A DNA stretch of 64,000 nucleotides from assembly GCA_021613335.1 (NCBI GenBank), contig JAJTWR010000032.1, positions 141,001-205,000 of the forward strand, read 5' to 3'. A program made the position numbers and the translations under genes. The DNA comes from Whitmania pigra (lineage: Eukaryota; Annelida; Clitellata; Hirudinida; Haemopidae). Shown here one piece after another: positions 33,928-60,100 of this stretch. Positions within the stretch are counted from its first letter, which is position 1. Every line of letters starts with the position of its first letter. The notes beneath the pieces were generated by a model, which ran no database searches, was not told the DNA's origin, and saw nothing but the letters and a program-made list of their open reading frames with translations.

Positions 33928-36900
33928 ATGGGCAACCAGCTCACAGCTATAGCCCCATCTCAGATTCTGCCAGTGGAGCAGTTTCTGAGCGAATGTCCGC
34001 ATTGGAAATTTGAGTCAAGTTTAGGAAGCACTAGGTTCTTCAAAGTGGCAAAAGTCAGGAGTAATGAAGGACCAATGATAGTCAAAGTCTTTGTTGTTCA
34101 TGACTTAGGCACGGTTCTGAAGGGTTATAAAGCTCAGATCGAGAAAATGAAAAGTAGTTTGAATTGGGTCCTAAACTGCAGTCCTTTTCATTCCATAATA
34201 CAGACAGACAAAGCAGTCATGCTTTGTAGAAGATTTGTGGATTCAAGTCTTTATGACAGAATCAGCACCAAGCCCTTTCTTACTCTTATAGAAAAGAAAT
34301 GGATTGCTTTCCTACTATTGAATGCTCTAAACCAATGCCACAAGTTGGGCATTTTCCATGGCGACATAAAGTCTGAGAATGTTTTAATAACATCATGGAA
34401 CTGGGTGCTTTTGACCGACTTTGCCAACTTCAAGCCAACATTTTTGCCCGACAACAACCCTGCCGATTTTTCATATTACTTCGATACCTCGAACCGCAGG
34501 GCCTGTTACATAGCACCCGAGAGATTCGTGGAGGCCGGTTCCGTCAACAACTATAATCCTTATTCGGTACCGCTCGAACCGATGCCGGATGTTCAGTTGA
34601 CCGCTGCCATGGATGTTTTTTCTATCGGATGCGTTCTCATAGAGTTGTTCACAGAGGGAGACGTGCCATTTAATTTGAGCCAACTATTGGCATATCGTGC
34701 TGGGGAGTACTATCCCAGGAAGCTCATTGATTCGATAGAAGACGAAGGCATTAGAAAACTGGTTGAGCAAATGATCCAGTTAGATCCTGGTGCACGTCTC
34801 GAAATCGATAGGTACCTTGCAAATCACAGTGGAAGCACCTTTCCGGAAATATTCTACCTCTTCCTCAAACCTTACTGCCAAAGGTTTGCAAGTCCTCCAT
34901 TTCTAAATGCAGACAAGAGGATAGAGAGGTTGAAGAGGGACTTTGATCTGATCACTCAGAAGGTCGATTGCTATGCCGACGGCAAGGAAGCGATAAATGA
35001 CGGATTCCTCATCGTGCTGCCCGTCATCATTTCGTCCATTGGAAAGTTGCAGTTGTTCGATTCAAAGCTTCATGCGCTCAATTTGTTCTGCAGTTTCTCA
35101 CTCCATCTCTCTTCCGACATCATCATCAACCACGTCATTCCCTCCATCCTCGTCTTTGCAAAAGACAAATACCCGATCATCCGCTGTGAAATGTTGAGGA
35201 CCTTGAATTTCTGCTTCCTCAGAGTGAATTCAGTTTCGAGTTGTGACTCCAACTTATTTACAGAATATATCTTTCCATCTATTAGTCACCTGGCTAACGA
35301 CAGTAACGTGGCCGTGAGAATCGACTTTGCTTGTTACATTGCTTCATTCGCAGAGCACGCTCATAGGTGCTTGGAGTTGATTTGGCTTCAAAGTCAAAAT
35401 GAAGAGGAACAGTCGAGTTATGAGACACAAGAAGAAATTCCTAATAGACAGTCCCTCTATGAAATGGAGCTCAAATCACTGAGAGACGTTGTCCAACAGA
35501 CTGTAGTCCAACTGTTCGGGGACAAAGAAAACTGCGTCAAGATGGCTCTGCTGGACAGCGACTTTGAAAAACTCTGCGTCTTCTTTGGGAGGCATAAGAT
35601 CTGTGACATCATCTTTTCTCACATGATAACATTTCTCAACGACAAGCAGGATCATGAACTGAGAGCAGCTTTTTTTAAGAAAGTGGATGGAGTCATTGCC
35701 TTGCTGGGCTGGCATTACTCGGACATCTTGAAGCCTCTGCTCCAACAGGGTCTGTCTGATTCGGAAGAATTTAACGTTTCCACCGCCCTGTCGTGCATGG
35801 CCGTACTGATTGAACTAGGTCTCCTTCAAAAGCATGTGGTCATTCATCTTTTGGATGATGTTGTTCCTCTCCTTTACCATCCAAACATTTGGATTAGAAA
35901 AGATGTCATATGGGTCCTTGTCAAGCTCTCCAAGGCTTTGGGCTGGGTTGATGAACAGTGTTACATCCTGCCTACTTTGTCAGAGTATCTAGCAGTCAAT
36001 GTTTACACAGCCTCAGAAGGAGCAGTTCTTCTGAATTCCCTTAAACCTCCTCTACCCTTGCAGATCTACAGACAACTTGCAAGAAGTTCTGCTCCATTAG
36101 AAACATTCCTAGAATTTTTGGGAAAGTCCAGTGTATCAGGGGAGGTTGCTGAGGTATCAGAAGAGAATGCCATGCTTTTGAGGAAGCTTGAATCCCAGGG
36201 CATGACAGAAGATGACAAGAAAAAGATCATGCTGATGAGCACCCACCTGAAAGGTCTCCACAGATATAAGGTTCACGAACTGTCGGCCACAAACAATGTC
36301 TCTGGAGATAGAAATATCGATAGGAACAGAAACATCATTGAGCTCAAGTACAGTGTGGACCTGGCCAGACAGTATGACTACAGAATTTCTGACATAACTT
36401 CTCTGCTAGAAACGCTGACACTGTCCAGAGGAAAAATGACGAATAGAAAGCTCAAGAACAGTGATCTATCGATGAACGAAGATTGGAGACAGATGTTCGG
36501 TCCGGAATCGAATGCCGTCAACGTCGACAAGGCGACGGAAATTGCGCGAAAAGACGACCAGACGAATCTGCCGCTAGCCTCTTCAGATGCTGAACCTCGA
36601 AAGAAGATCATCCAAGAGTCTCTTACCAGGCCAATAATTGCTCCCAATAAAGCTAAGCTTGAAACTCTATTAAAGAAGAAGAGGGAACAATATCTCAGTG
36701 AGAAAGCCACATTCGACAGCATGGAAGAATGGAGAGAGAGGAGTAATTCTCAAAGCTGGAGGCCACGTGGAATAATGGTGGCCCACCTTCACGAACACAG
36801 GGGAGCTGTCAACCGTCTCTGTGGAAGTTCCGACGGCATGCATTTCGCCAGCTGCTCCAATGACGGATTGGTCAAGGTAAGAAAATGAGCTTCATTTGTA

Positions 36901-38124
36901 TGTCTTAATTATAGAATAAGAAATATGTATCATTGATAAGCTGTTATTACTTTCCGTGATTTTATTAAATATTTTGTTTTTTAATGGAGAGCTAATGCTC
37001 CAATTTTCATGAACTTAGGTATGGGATGCGACGAGGTTCGACGGCAAGAGCATAACCAATCGTTCGAGAATGACTTACTCAAAGCAAACCGGCCAGTTGA
37101 AGTCTCTGTGCTTTTGTGACAAGTCTCAGTCGTTGGCTTCGTCCTCTGATTCGGGCACCGTCCATCTCTTCAGAGTCGATGCCAAGAACGATTCAATACT
37201 CGAAAAGAAATTCAACCCCGTCGAAGATGGAGTCATCGTCGACATGACGACTTGCGACGCCGGATCCGAGAGCGTCATCATCTTGGCCACTTCCTACGGA
37301 AGAATCTTCGGCTGGGACATCAGATCACCGTCAAAGTATGCATGGAAAGTACAGAAGGATCATGAGCACGGCCTCATAACAAGCCTCGATGCTCACAAAC
37401 AGCTCAGCTGGTTTGCTGTTGCCACTTGTCGTGGAGTTCACATCTGCTGGGACAGGAGGTTTCTCCTTCCCGTCAACACGTTCACCCATCCGAACGGTTA
37501 GAATTTCCCCTCTATATTTTACTTTACTAGCATATCTAGAGTGGAATAAGCAATTCTAATTGAAAAGTTGTCCATCTTCGGTGATAAATATGCATCTTGT
37601 TTGCAGGTTCCCGAGTGAGAAGGATGATTGTGGACAAGAACGCCCAGTCGGTCGTTTTGAGTTCATCGCACAGCAACAACGAACTCACCATTTTTGATTT
37701 TGAGACCAGCACTAGACAGAAAACCTTGTGGGCGAGTCCCACGCCCGTGCTGGGCTATGCCCAATCGACCAAGCACTACTTTGGGGGGATCCATGCCGAT
37801 TCGTCTTATGTCATCACGGCAGGATCGGACATGAGATTAAGATACTGGGATCTCAAAATGCCGAGGGATTCTTACATCATCGTTGGAAGTTCGTACGACA
37901 GCAAAAATGTTGGCAAAAAAGTGTCATACCATTCGAGGCTCATTGAAGCCACGGCCGTGATCTACGAAGCATATGAAAATCAAAAAACCGCACTGGATGA
38001 GGGCGATGACTGCGACATATCTATTGGTCATCGGAACATCATCACAGACATGATTGTGTGCTCTTCGTCCCAACAATACATCGTTACTTCGACACAAGAT
38101 GGCATCGTTAAAGTCTGGAAGTAA
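33928..38124 (+). CDS. PIK3R4: VPS15 / PIK3R4, regulatory pseudokinase of class III PI3-kinase
   Basis: Scaffold of the VPS34 complexes that make PI3P on endosomes and autophagosomes. Exons 33928-36876, 37019-37496 and 37607-38124 join in phase to 3945 nt (1314 codons; human 1358). The start is fixed by MGNQLTAIAPSQILPVE, matching the family N-terminus with a myristoylatable Gly2. The kinase-like domain spans roughly residues 25-320. It has HGDIKSEN (H144) in place of HRD and DFA (D164) in place of DFG, the usual VPS15 variants, then CYIAPERF. HEAT repeats follow to about residue 760 (LSHMITFLND, LKPLLQQGLSD). A C-terminal WD40 propeller begins near AHLHEHRGAVNRL and ends TSTQDGIVKVWK. The structure is compact, with one 2.9-kb exon. 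AATAAA at 38197-38202 is a likely poly(A) signal. Confidence 0.97.
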
Positions 38125-38196
38125 TCAATTGTGACATCCAACTTTGTAATCAACCCAATTTTGTTTTGCAATTTTGTACATTTTGCCAATTAACTT

Positions 38197-38202
38197 AATA
38201 AA
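38197..38202 (+). other. Poly(A) signal of VPS15
   Basis: AATAAA about 73 bp after the VPS15 stop codon, in an AT-rich 3' UTR. The 900 bp from here to the next gene hold nothing else I recognise. Confidence 0.6.
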
Positions 38203-39032
38203 ATTATGTAGCAACAGAAGTCACCACTGCTGGGCATTTCTTATATTAAATAATACCACATGTTATTTATAGTCGTCGTTTTGTATGATTGGAATTAAAA
38301 TGTGATTTTTGTTAATTCGGCATTGTCGCAGGGTTGCCTAGACACGAGGCATTGCATTAAAAATTGATGTCCATTCCGAGGCTGAGCGATTGTCTGCGCT
38401 TGGCCCACCGTAATGAAGCAGCTAGGCATTCGGTCCCGAATATGAAAACCTGAGAAATAACGATTAAATGTAAAGCTTTGGGTGAATGACATTGAAATAG
38501 ACGATCATCCGCATCTAAGAAATTATAATAATCTTTTTTATAACAAAATTTTCAGTTTATTTTTTTCTGTTTGACTGACATTCGACAATTTACCATGCGT
38601 TATCAACGTGACTGCATTTGTCTACATATTACCGCTTACCTCCGTTCGGTTGCGAAACATTTCTGACATGGAACATCGCGATTAGCTTTCATCTGGTCAA
38701 CTCTTTTATTGTAAAAATCCAATAATATGAGTGGCGATTATTCCTAGAAGTGTCGATCTGTTTGAAAATTAAAAACAAATGGAAAACAACGGTAGGATTG
38801 ACTGTTTTTAGTAGGAACAATTTCTCGGATAATACCAGTTACGTAACGGGACCTTGATTCCTGGTTCCTTAATCTAATCGCGGAAAATTTCATTGTAAAA
38901 TATATTTTCGACCACATCATTGATCAGAACCTCATAAAATTAGGCTGAATGTTGTAGTTATACTAGAAAAGTATTTTTAAGGCTGTTCAAGATAGACAAA
39001 ATTCTTTCTCAGTAAACTCTAAACCTCAAGAT

Positions 39033-52415
<13,383 letters not shown>

Positions 52416-54417
52416 TTCCGAGGATTTTAAGATCGCTCGCTTTGGATTCACGTAATTGAAATGTTTTCAATCTGGAAATTTTTATAGGAAAATTTTTGCA
52501 TGCAAAACAAGAGCGTTTGGATTTTGTTCTCCTCTATCCATTGTCTGTCATGTGGAGCAATTCTCTTAAGCTGCATTCCTTGATAAATATTCGCTGTTGC
52601 CATCAACAAGCATTATTATTATCGTCGTCGTCATCATTTGGTCCGCAGTACTTGAACAGCTCGGTGTGTCATCCATCTGAAAATTCTTTGTATCTTCTTT
52701 CGGATGAGCTAGTTTTTTTTTTTTTTTAGAAATTTCTTTTTAAAAATCGATTTGGATGTCTCAACCTTCCATCTGCGTGGCATGCTATTGCGATTGTATT
52801 TATTAGAAATTTGTTGCGTTTTTTTATTTATGTTGCTTTTCGTACTTTTATCACCGGTTTCATCATTTTAATGTCACAAATCTCAAATCTTGAGGATGCT
52901 TGTTAAAAAGTATGATGCGGACAGTGCACAAATGTTTTGTTTGCAATATTTGTATCGATTCACTTTTAACTCCGAGCCGCTCGGTTCGCAACGATGGATT
53001 TTTTTTATATGTTTTACAGGCACCAATTTGTTCAAAATGAAGTGTCTTAGAAGCTTTTTAATAACCCTTCTCTCACATAAATTTTAATGTCGAAGCAATT
53101 GCTAACACCTCACCTCTGTCGTGGTGGAACGGTTTGCGATAATCCAGCAATGCCATTCTTTTGGTTTTATTTTGCCATGTGCATTGGGAATAAATGTGTG
53201 TGGTTTATTACCTTCCATGAAAATGCTGCTTTACTGTTTTATTTTGGAATGATTTTATCAAGAACATATGTAAACCTAATGTCTTGAGATATTTTAAAGA
53301 TTCGTTGCTATCCAGAATGCATAACTACGGCATTGCACAGGTCGACTCTTCAGTTGTTACAAGCTGCATATGCTAAACATGCATTTGTATGCGCTGCTCT
53401 GAGATGGCGCAATCTCATGGCTTATTGCCTACTGATGTCATTGAAGAGTTTATGACAAGGCCACGAGCCGAGGTAGAATTAATTGGGTGGCCTAGATTTG
53501 TTGGAATAGATTTTGAGCACTGTTTGTCTAATTGTCGACTGTGCACGAGCCTAACTAATTTTATTAATTCTTTCGAATGGCGCCTCACATTTTACGACTT
53601 CTAGATCACAACAGTTATCAATTGCATGGGCATTTCGTGGGATATACAGAACGATTTCTTGTGTTTGATGGTGCTCCAATTCTTTAGAGTTAATTGATGC
53701 AGACACAATTTCATTAACAATTATGAGAAAGTGCATCTTAAAATTATAATTATTAATTGTTTAATGTAAAAAAGATTGAGCTCTGACTATATCGGAACGT
53801 TTATATGTGGAATAGAGCAATTTAATCTGAGAAAATTGATGCACCAGGTGCATGCTTGCAGCTAGAAATTATGAATTAAAGTGTCGGCTAAAATGCATCA
53901 ATTCGACTCTAAAATTTTTATTCTGAATTTGGTACTTTAAAAAAATATAAAGCTAATACCAGACACCATTAAAAATCATTCCATCTGTATTACAAACTTC
54001 GAAAAAAGTGATAAACTTTGTGCTTGAAAAGTTTTGTTAAATATTTTAAAACTTTTTAGATCCTTATACTAAATTATAATATAACAGATTTGTTTTCATA
54101 GCACTTTTGTTGAATTTTTGTTTATTTCGTGATATCATGTTTTTGTGTGCACTTTATTAAAGCGTTGACTTAGCCGGCTGGGTTTTGTAGCGAGGTATTT
54201 TGAATACGACATAAAGATATGTTTTATCGATTTAAATGCTATATCAAGATTATATATTATAGCATGTTTTAATATTTTTATTTGATCTCTTTGGAATGAT
54301 GAGTTTTATTAGCTCACTGGATTTTCGGTGTTTTGAAGGTGAACGAGGCTGTTGAGCAGACCTAGTGTATTAAACAAAGTCTGATAAATTTCAGGATCAC
54401 AAGGAATTTTGTAAGCC
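52416..54417. other. P5B 3' UTR and intergenic DNA
   Basis: Two kilobases with no convincing exon. AATAAA at 53189-53194, about 770 bp past the stop, may end the ATPase transcript. Otherwise AT-rich sequence with short chance frames. Confidence 0.5.
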
Positions 54418-55117
54418 ATGGCTAGGTGCTTTCTGAAATCACTGGTTCAGGTGACTTCAAGGATAAATTGCCTTGGCCAAGGTAGTAGATATTTTTTTCA
54501 AGAATTTGTGCATTTAATATCATGATATTTTTTCAGTTGCCAGTACACCTAAGCTGTACTCATCACTGACCAATCAGCCAATTCAAGCCATCAAGAATTC
54601 CCAATTCCCCTTGATTGCATTGTACAATCTCAGAAACCACGCCGTGCAAGACGTGACAAAAGTTGACCCCATTGTAAACAAAGATTTGGTTTACATAGAT
54701 CCGGTCCTGGTGCATCAGTCATTCGAGAGGTTGGACCCTTTTGCAAAGGTCGACGCCGAGTGCCCAACCTTCAACGGCAATAAGATTATTAGCGAAGGCA
54801 ATGTCAAAGAGACTCCCCTCCAGCTTCATAATATGCTTGTAATCAGAAAGAGAAAGATGAAGAAGCACAAGCTAAAGAAACTCAGGAGGAAGATGTTGTT
54901 CGTATGGAGGAAAGTGAGGCAAGCCAGAGCAAAAGTGAGAGAAAAGAAAATTGTAGATTACGAGAAGAAACTGGCCAAGTGGGCTCAAGAATTCGATCCA
55001 GAGAAGGATATAGAAGCGAAGCTGGCAAAGGCAAGAGATGCCGGATGGTTCGTCGATGTCATTGAAGGTAAGGTAAAGGTGAACGCAGAAGAACGGAAGC
55101 CAGGAACAAAATTATGA
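54418..55117 (+). CDS. AURKAIP1: Mitochondrial small-subunit ribosomal protein mS38 (AURKAIP1 homologue)
   Basis: Two exons, 54418-54481 and 54537-55117, join in phase to 645 nt (214 codons). The start ATG opens a basic, mitochondrial-targeting-like N-terminus (MARCFLKSLVQVTSRINCL). The diagnostic C-terminal block is NMLVIRKRKMKKHKLKKLRRK-like: a strongly basic helix after a short 'P-L-Q-L-H-N' lead, then VRQARAKVREKKIVDYEK. In mS38/AURKAIP1 this basic block embeds in small-subunit rRNA. Two AATAAA hexamers at 55173-55178 and 55185-55190 close the transcript. The next gene converges from the minus strand only 154 bp away. Assignment rests on the basic motif, size and presequence; the N-terminal half is poorly conserved in this family. 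Confidence 0.85.
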
Positions 55118-55172
55118 ACACAATTCATTGACCACTTTTATTTCATTTTTAACTGATAAGAAATCACGTGCA

Positions 55173-55190
55173 AATAAAAGTTCAAATAAA
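55173..55190 (+). other. Poly(A) signals of mS38
   Basis: Two AATAAA hexamers (55173-55178 and 55185-55190) about 55-70 bp after the mS38 stop. Confidence 0.6.
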
Positions 55191-55270
55191 TCCTGATTTT
55201 GTTCACATTTTTTCAAGTCTCAGTTGTACACTTGTTCCCATGACACGGGGATGGAGCATAAGGAAATAAT

Positions 55271-56756
55271 TTATTTTGGGGGTGATTTGGCTAAAAGACC
55301 CGAGAAAGCGTACAGGGTTCTTAAGACGGGTTTGGGAATGCAAGAGGCGAGGTTCATGAGGAAGGCATCTGTTCCTATCACGTATCGACTCCGTGGTCTC
55401 CTGCTGAAGAGAGCATGACAATAAGCACTTATCACCCTGTCCAGATTTCCAGAGTTGAATATCTTGAGGAACGTACTACCGAGGAAAATAACTGAAATAA
55501 AGATTTAAGATATAATAGAGCGACGGCGACCAAAGGCTAAATGTTTCAGTATTACTTTTATTGAAGTTCTTTTCGCCATATTTTTTTCTGTCTTCTTCTG
55601 ACATTCTCTCCCAACATGCCCGGATGGATGAATCGATGCTCTCCGTGAAATTGGTTGCATGAGCCCCTGGCTCTATGACTATGACCTCAATGTTGGCACC
55701 CGTCATCTCAACGCTGTATGAAACATCATAGGTATAGTTAATAGGTGGAAAACTTAAGAATTTAGTATGGGATGAGGGATGTTAGCTAGATAGGAGTTAT
55801 AAAGAACTTTTAAGACCTGGATGGCTTAACCAGCTAATGCTTTTTCAATCAAGTAGAATAAACACATTTCTTTTATAATTGATTACAAACAAGAATGTAC
55901 TATAATGTTCTACATGGTTTGATAAGGTTGTTAAAAAGATAGTCATACCTCAAGATATGTGACAGTACGTTGACGGCGTTCTTTGAGATGCAGTAAGCTG
56001 CCGAATAAGGGGTGTGGAATGTGCCCAGAATGCTGGTCATATTCACGATTCTTGCCTTTTCTTTTGAGTTTGCCTTCATGAGAGGAAGAGCGCATATTAT
56101 CATATCGAGAGCACCAAGGAAATTGACATCCATTATCTCCCTGAAGTCTTTCCTCTGCAAAAGTTCCACTGGTCCAATGGGTCCACAAACACCAACGTTG
56201 TTCACAAGGCCCCAGAGACCTGCATTTAATATCAAGCTGAGCTAGGACATTGTAACTTTGTAATTTTGCCACCAAAGATTTATTACTAACGTCTGCCTTT
56301 TAGTTCATGTTTTACTTCATCTGCAACTCTCTGTACACTTACACTGTCTCTGATATCAAGCAAGTACGTTCTCACATTGCTTGAGGATAGGTTTTTTAAA
56401 TTCTCAATTCCTTTGTTTGTCAGACAACAGGCAAATACTTGGCACCCCATTCTGTCCAGTTTAAGACATAATTTTTCCCCAAATCCAGAATCACATCCTG
56501 TCACTAAAATACATCTCTCCTTCAATCTGTCGACATAGCGGAATCGATACAGCCACCTAAGGAACTGAATGATAATGATAAGCAATGCCACCCAGGCAGC
56601 GGCATAACAATACTGCCCATCACTGATGGCACGAACTATAAAACAATGAGAAAAAAAATATTGCATTTGAGATATCATCGGGACTTGTTCGATCAAAACT
56701 CTGATCGCACCACGCAAATGAGGGAATCGCAGCTTTTGAACTTTGCCAGGTGACAA
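55271..56756 (-). CDS. Short-chain dehydrogenase/reductase, retinol dehydrogenase / 17beta-HSD6-like
   Basis: Membrane-anchored SDR that probably oxidises or reduces retinoids or steroids with NAD(P). Minus-strand exons: about 56756-56291, 56219-55949, 55713-55556, 55491-55271; all junctions are in phase and the stop TAA is at 55273-55271. An N-terminal hydrophobic helix (AAAWVALLIIIIQFLRWLY) precedes the cofactor motif TGCDSGFGEKLC. Further on are LLDIRDSVSVQRVAD, the NNVGVCGPIGP motif (NNAG type), the catalytic Ser/Tyr/Lys set (NMTSILG, YSAAYCISK) and IVIEPGAHATNFTE. The C-terminus HALFSRRPRSRYVIGTDAFL is typical of the RDH5/RDH7/HSD17B6 group. The first exon is uncertain. The frame is open back to an ATG at 56756, but a pyrimidine-rich acceptor ending at 56636 suggests that the true start may lie in an upstream exon. 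Confidence 0.88.
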
Positions 56757-58430
56757 AATCGACTTGACAAATTAGCGTGAAAGCTTTGGTATCGACGATC
56801 CAATTATCTAGTGCCAGCACCGGAAGCTCATAATAATGGATATAAGCCATGTTTGCATGTCTTTGCATGGAAGTCCGAATCGCCATCTTTTGAGCGTTAA
56901 AAGTTAATACGGGTCTTATTTATAAATTAGGCTTTGATTTAATTTAATATCCATACAAATTTTATGAATCATGCATTTCTCATGCTTTGATTTTTTTTTA
57001 TAAAAAAGTTATTATGATGTGTTATCATGCATTCATAAATCTTCGGAGTATTGAGGACATTAATTCTAATGTTCTAACGATACAAATTTACAATTTATTA
57101 AAAATAATTTGCTCTTGTTATTAATAATTAATTGATCAACTAAAATTCAGAAAATTTTGTAAAAATAGATTGGCCCGCATCAGAAGTCGACGAATCTGCG
57201 CACAGAGTAAGTTGCGATTGCATTCCTAGACTTCAATAAATAAGATTTAATGTCCCACTGCCCGGTGTGAGAATGATCATTTGTCATTGGCCTGTTGGCC
57301 ACTGGAGAGAGAAAGTTGAGGCGAAGGTATTCGATGGAAGAAAACTGGCATCAAATGAACGACCGTGGCAGATATTGCATACCTTAGTGAAGCATAGTCA
57401 GTCAAACTCATTTATCCGGGTACCGTGTATTTATTTTATGTCAAAAAATTATATTAAAAACGGGAACAAAATATTTTTCAAGTAGAGAAGACAAGATAAA
57501 GTTGGGAGGGTTTTTTAATTTGAAGATGTAGTTGATCATTCTGCACAGCAATGTGGAAATTTCCCATCCACCGAGGTTGTGAGCGGATTCGCCTTAGTTT
57601 TGTAGTTTTGTATAAAAGGACAATTCAAAAAGACAGTGGAGCAGATTTACTAAGACATTTCTGTCCAAATTAAAGCCCCCTCTGACAGATTCGTAAAATT
57701 ATTGGACTCTGAAATAAGTTTTAAAGTTGATGCCGACTGGGTTTTTACGCTCCTCTGCTTCTCTCGTCGAGACAAATATTTTTGCCATTGTTGCGATGTC
57801 ACGGCGGAGTTGAAATAGTCGTTTGTTGAATTTGCATATAAATGTCCTGAGATATTAGTCATAACTGCTTTCCGTCTTATCGTTCATAAAAAGAACCATT
57901 TCTCATTTCTTTGGAACAGGAAAACACTTTTCCATCTTCAACAGCTAGTCCGAAGAGCAATAGCAATGGTTCCTATTAAAATCAAGCATGTGTTTCACCA
58001 GGGTTCTTTTATCGCGTCACACCTGACAATGTTTCTGACACATTCTCGTTTGCGATTCTCTAACGGAAAAATATTACGCTTGGTCGCATGTAAATATTAA
58101 TGCAGCCAGGGTGCAGAAGTTAATTTGAAGCGATTAAAAATTCTTTTGAGAATTTCATCGGACAATTTGCTCCGAAAATCTCTGGAAACGACTAATCACG
58201 AGTAGGATGCAAAAAAAGAAGAGAGAAAACTCTGCGACTTTCAGATAGAAAAGGAAAGAGCGAAAGAGATTGAGCGAAAGTAGACAGGATTCCAGCGGAG
58301 TAGATGTGCAAGCTGGAAGGAGCATGTCGTCGAGAGGTAGCGCGGTCACATATCAGACAAACAGGAGCAATTACTCGCCATGTGACACCGTCCGCTTCAA
58401 CACGATCCGTTGCTCTCTGATGTCTTGTAA

Positions 58431-58725
58431 CTAAACAAACATGTCCTGAACAAATCCTTTTCGGAATTCACTACTCAGATTTTCTCCCCTGTTGACCGAA
58501 TACCCCCGACCATCCCCGCTCGCTTTGTCTCGGTAACCGAACCCGACCCAAGGCCTGAAGAACAAGCTCATCAGTGGCTCGTCATGAACCCGTTTCCGGG
58601 CTCGGAACATTCTGGAAGCGAGGACGATAGAGATGCTCCTTGAGAGCGAGGGGTAGATGATAATGGTGGCGATTGTGATGATGATAGTGTTGCTGACCGT
58701 CGATGATGGTGTAACTAATAACGAA
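58431..58725 (-). CDS. Possible terminal exon of an unrecognised membrane protein
   Basis: On the minus strand, a candidate acceptor (TTTTCGTTATTAG) leads into about 95 open codons ending in TAG. The product has one hydrophobic segment (NTIIITIATIIIYPSL) followed by an Arg/Gly-rich tail (SRMFRARKRVHDEPLMSLFF). I recognise no family and cannot place neighbouring exons. It may be a chance frame. Confidence 0.2.
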
Positions 58726-58914
58726 AACAAGGTGACAATAAGACAATAAATAATTTAAAATTACGACAAGAGGAATGATTCGCCCATTCACGTTGTACGT
58801 GCATTCATTCATCCATCCATCAATTCATCAACAGGCGGAGACCTACACGTGATCTATGACTATGGCGGTTTTCCTTCTGAGACGTAGTAGAACTGTTGAA
58901 TCTCTACTACTCGT

Positions 58915-59127
58915 CCATCCATCCATCCAGCCACCCACCCACCCATCCATCCATCCATCCATCCATCCATCCATCCATCCATCCATCCATCCATCCATCC
59001 ATCCATCCATCCATCCATCCATCCATCCATCCATTCCATCCATCCATCCATCCATCCATCCATCCATCCATCCATCCATCCATCCATCCATCCATCCATC
59101 CATCCGTCCGTCCGTCCGTCCATCCAT
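58915..59127. repeat. (CATC)n microsatellite
   Basis: About 210 bp of nearly pure CATC tetranucleotide with CACC and CGTC variants at the edges and one inserted T near 59035. Confidence 0.97.
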
Positions 59128-59588
59128 GCAGAATGATCCTTGTAGTAAGAGTATGTGATGAGAGCACTAAAATATCTTCCGCATCCAGGTGGAGAATTGG
59201 AATGAAGAATGGATACTTACCTACGACAGAGCACACGGACAAAGAGAGATACAGAATGACAGAATGTTTGACATGGATAAAAAGGTGGAGATAGAAGAAG
59301 AGGAAAGAAAGAAAAAAAGAGAGAAAAGGTGACACAGGAGAGAGAGTGAGGTACGGAGTTTGAGCGAGTGGACATCCGTATGAAACTGAGTGACCACGAA
59401 CATATGTCGTCTCTTCTTTCTCGGATTGCAACAACTCCAACAACTGCTCCAAGATCGCCTTTAGACCCACGCGTTTCCGTCTCCGTCTCGAGGTGGCGCT
59501 AGATGAATTCGAACTCAAACGACGCTTTTGTCGCCGAGACCGCATCCGACGTCACTAGTCGTCACGCTTGACCGGCGTCAGATGAAGC

Positions 59589-59652
59589 ATGACGAGAAGG
59601 GTGTCATTACGTCATCGGGTCATCGTCTTCGTCGTCGTCCAAGTCATTGGAG
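59589..59652 (+). CDS. Candidate first coding exon with signal peptide
   Basis: ATG at 59589 opens 21 codons reading MTRRVSLRHRVIVFVVVQVI plus Gly, then a canonical donor (G|GTAAGC at 59653). A basic N-terminus followed by a Val-rich hydrophobic core is signal-peptide-like. A 13-bp stretch at 59981-59993 with AG before and GT after could be a following microexon, but no later exon could be tied to it. The product is unknown. Confidence 0.25.
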
Positions 59653-60024
59653 GTAAGCAAATTAGTGGTTATGATAATGCTTATAATTATTAGAGATAAT
59701 AATAAATTAATAATTATAACATCGGAAGCAATAATGACATTGATGATGGTGATAGCGATAGCTTCAAATAAACGTAATTCTACTAATGATCGTTGAATAA
59801 AGCGTTAGACAAAAATAATTGTTTAATAATAATAATTATTAATAATTAATTAATTATTAAAATAATTTATTATTCAACGCGAATGATGATCACACTCTGA
59901 GCTGTGTTTTCGTCGTCGGAGCAAAAAGAAATAAGAAATGAAACAAATTTGAAAATTGAAGTTCGTTCGTTCGGTTTCAGGTTTTTGCAGCGGGTAAACA
60001 TGAAAAGGCATAAAGAAATTCGTC

Positions 60025-60100
60025 ACGACGACGACGACGACGACGATGATGATGATGATGATGATGGCGACGACGACGATGATGGTGGTGATGATGGTGT
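60025..60100. repeat. (GAC)n/(GAT)n microsatellite
   Basis: Compound triplet repeat: acgacg... then atgatg... A short (GAC)n also lies at 60187-60212. Confidence 0.9.

Noticed and set aside
57605..57625. TATA-box-like TATAAAAG at 57611-57618
   Set aside because: A good core motif, but no coding exon follows on the plus strand within a plausible distance. A single motif in AT-rich DNA is weak evidence.
58843..59545. Open frames of Trp-Met-Asp-Gly or Ile-His-Pro-Ser repeats
   Set aside because: Translations of the (CATC)n microsatellite. The Arg-rich lead at 59545-59390 on the minus strand has no recognisable homology.
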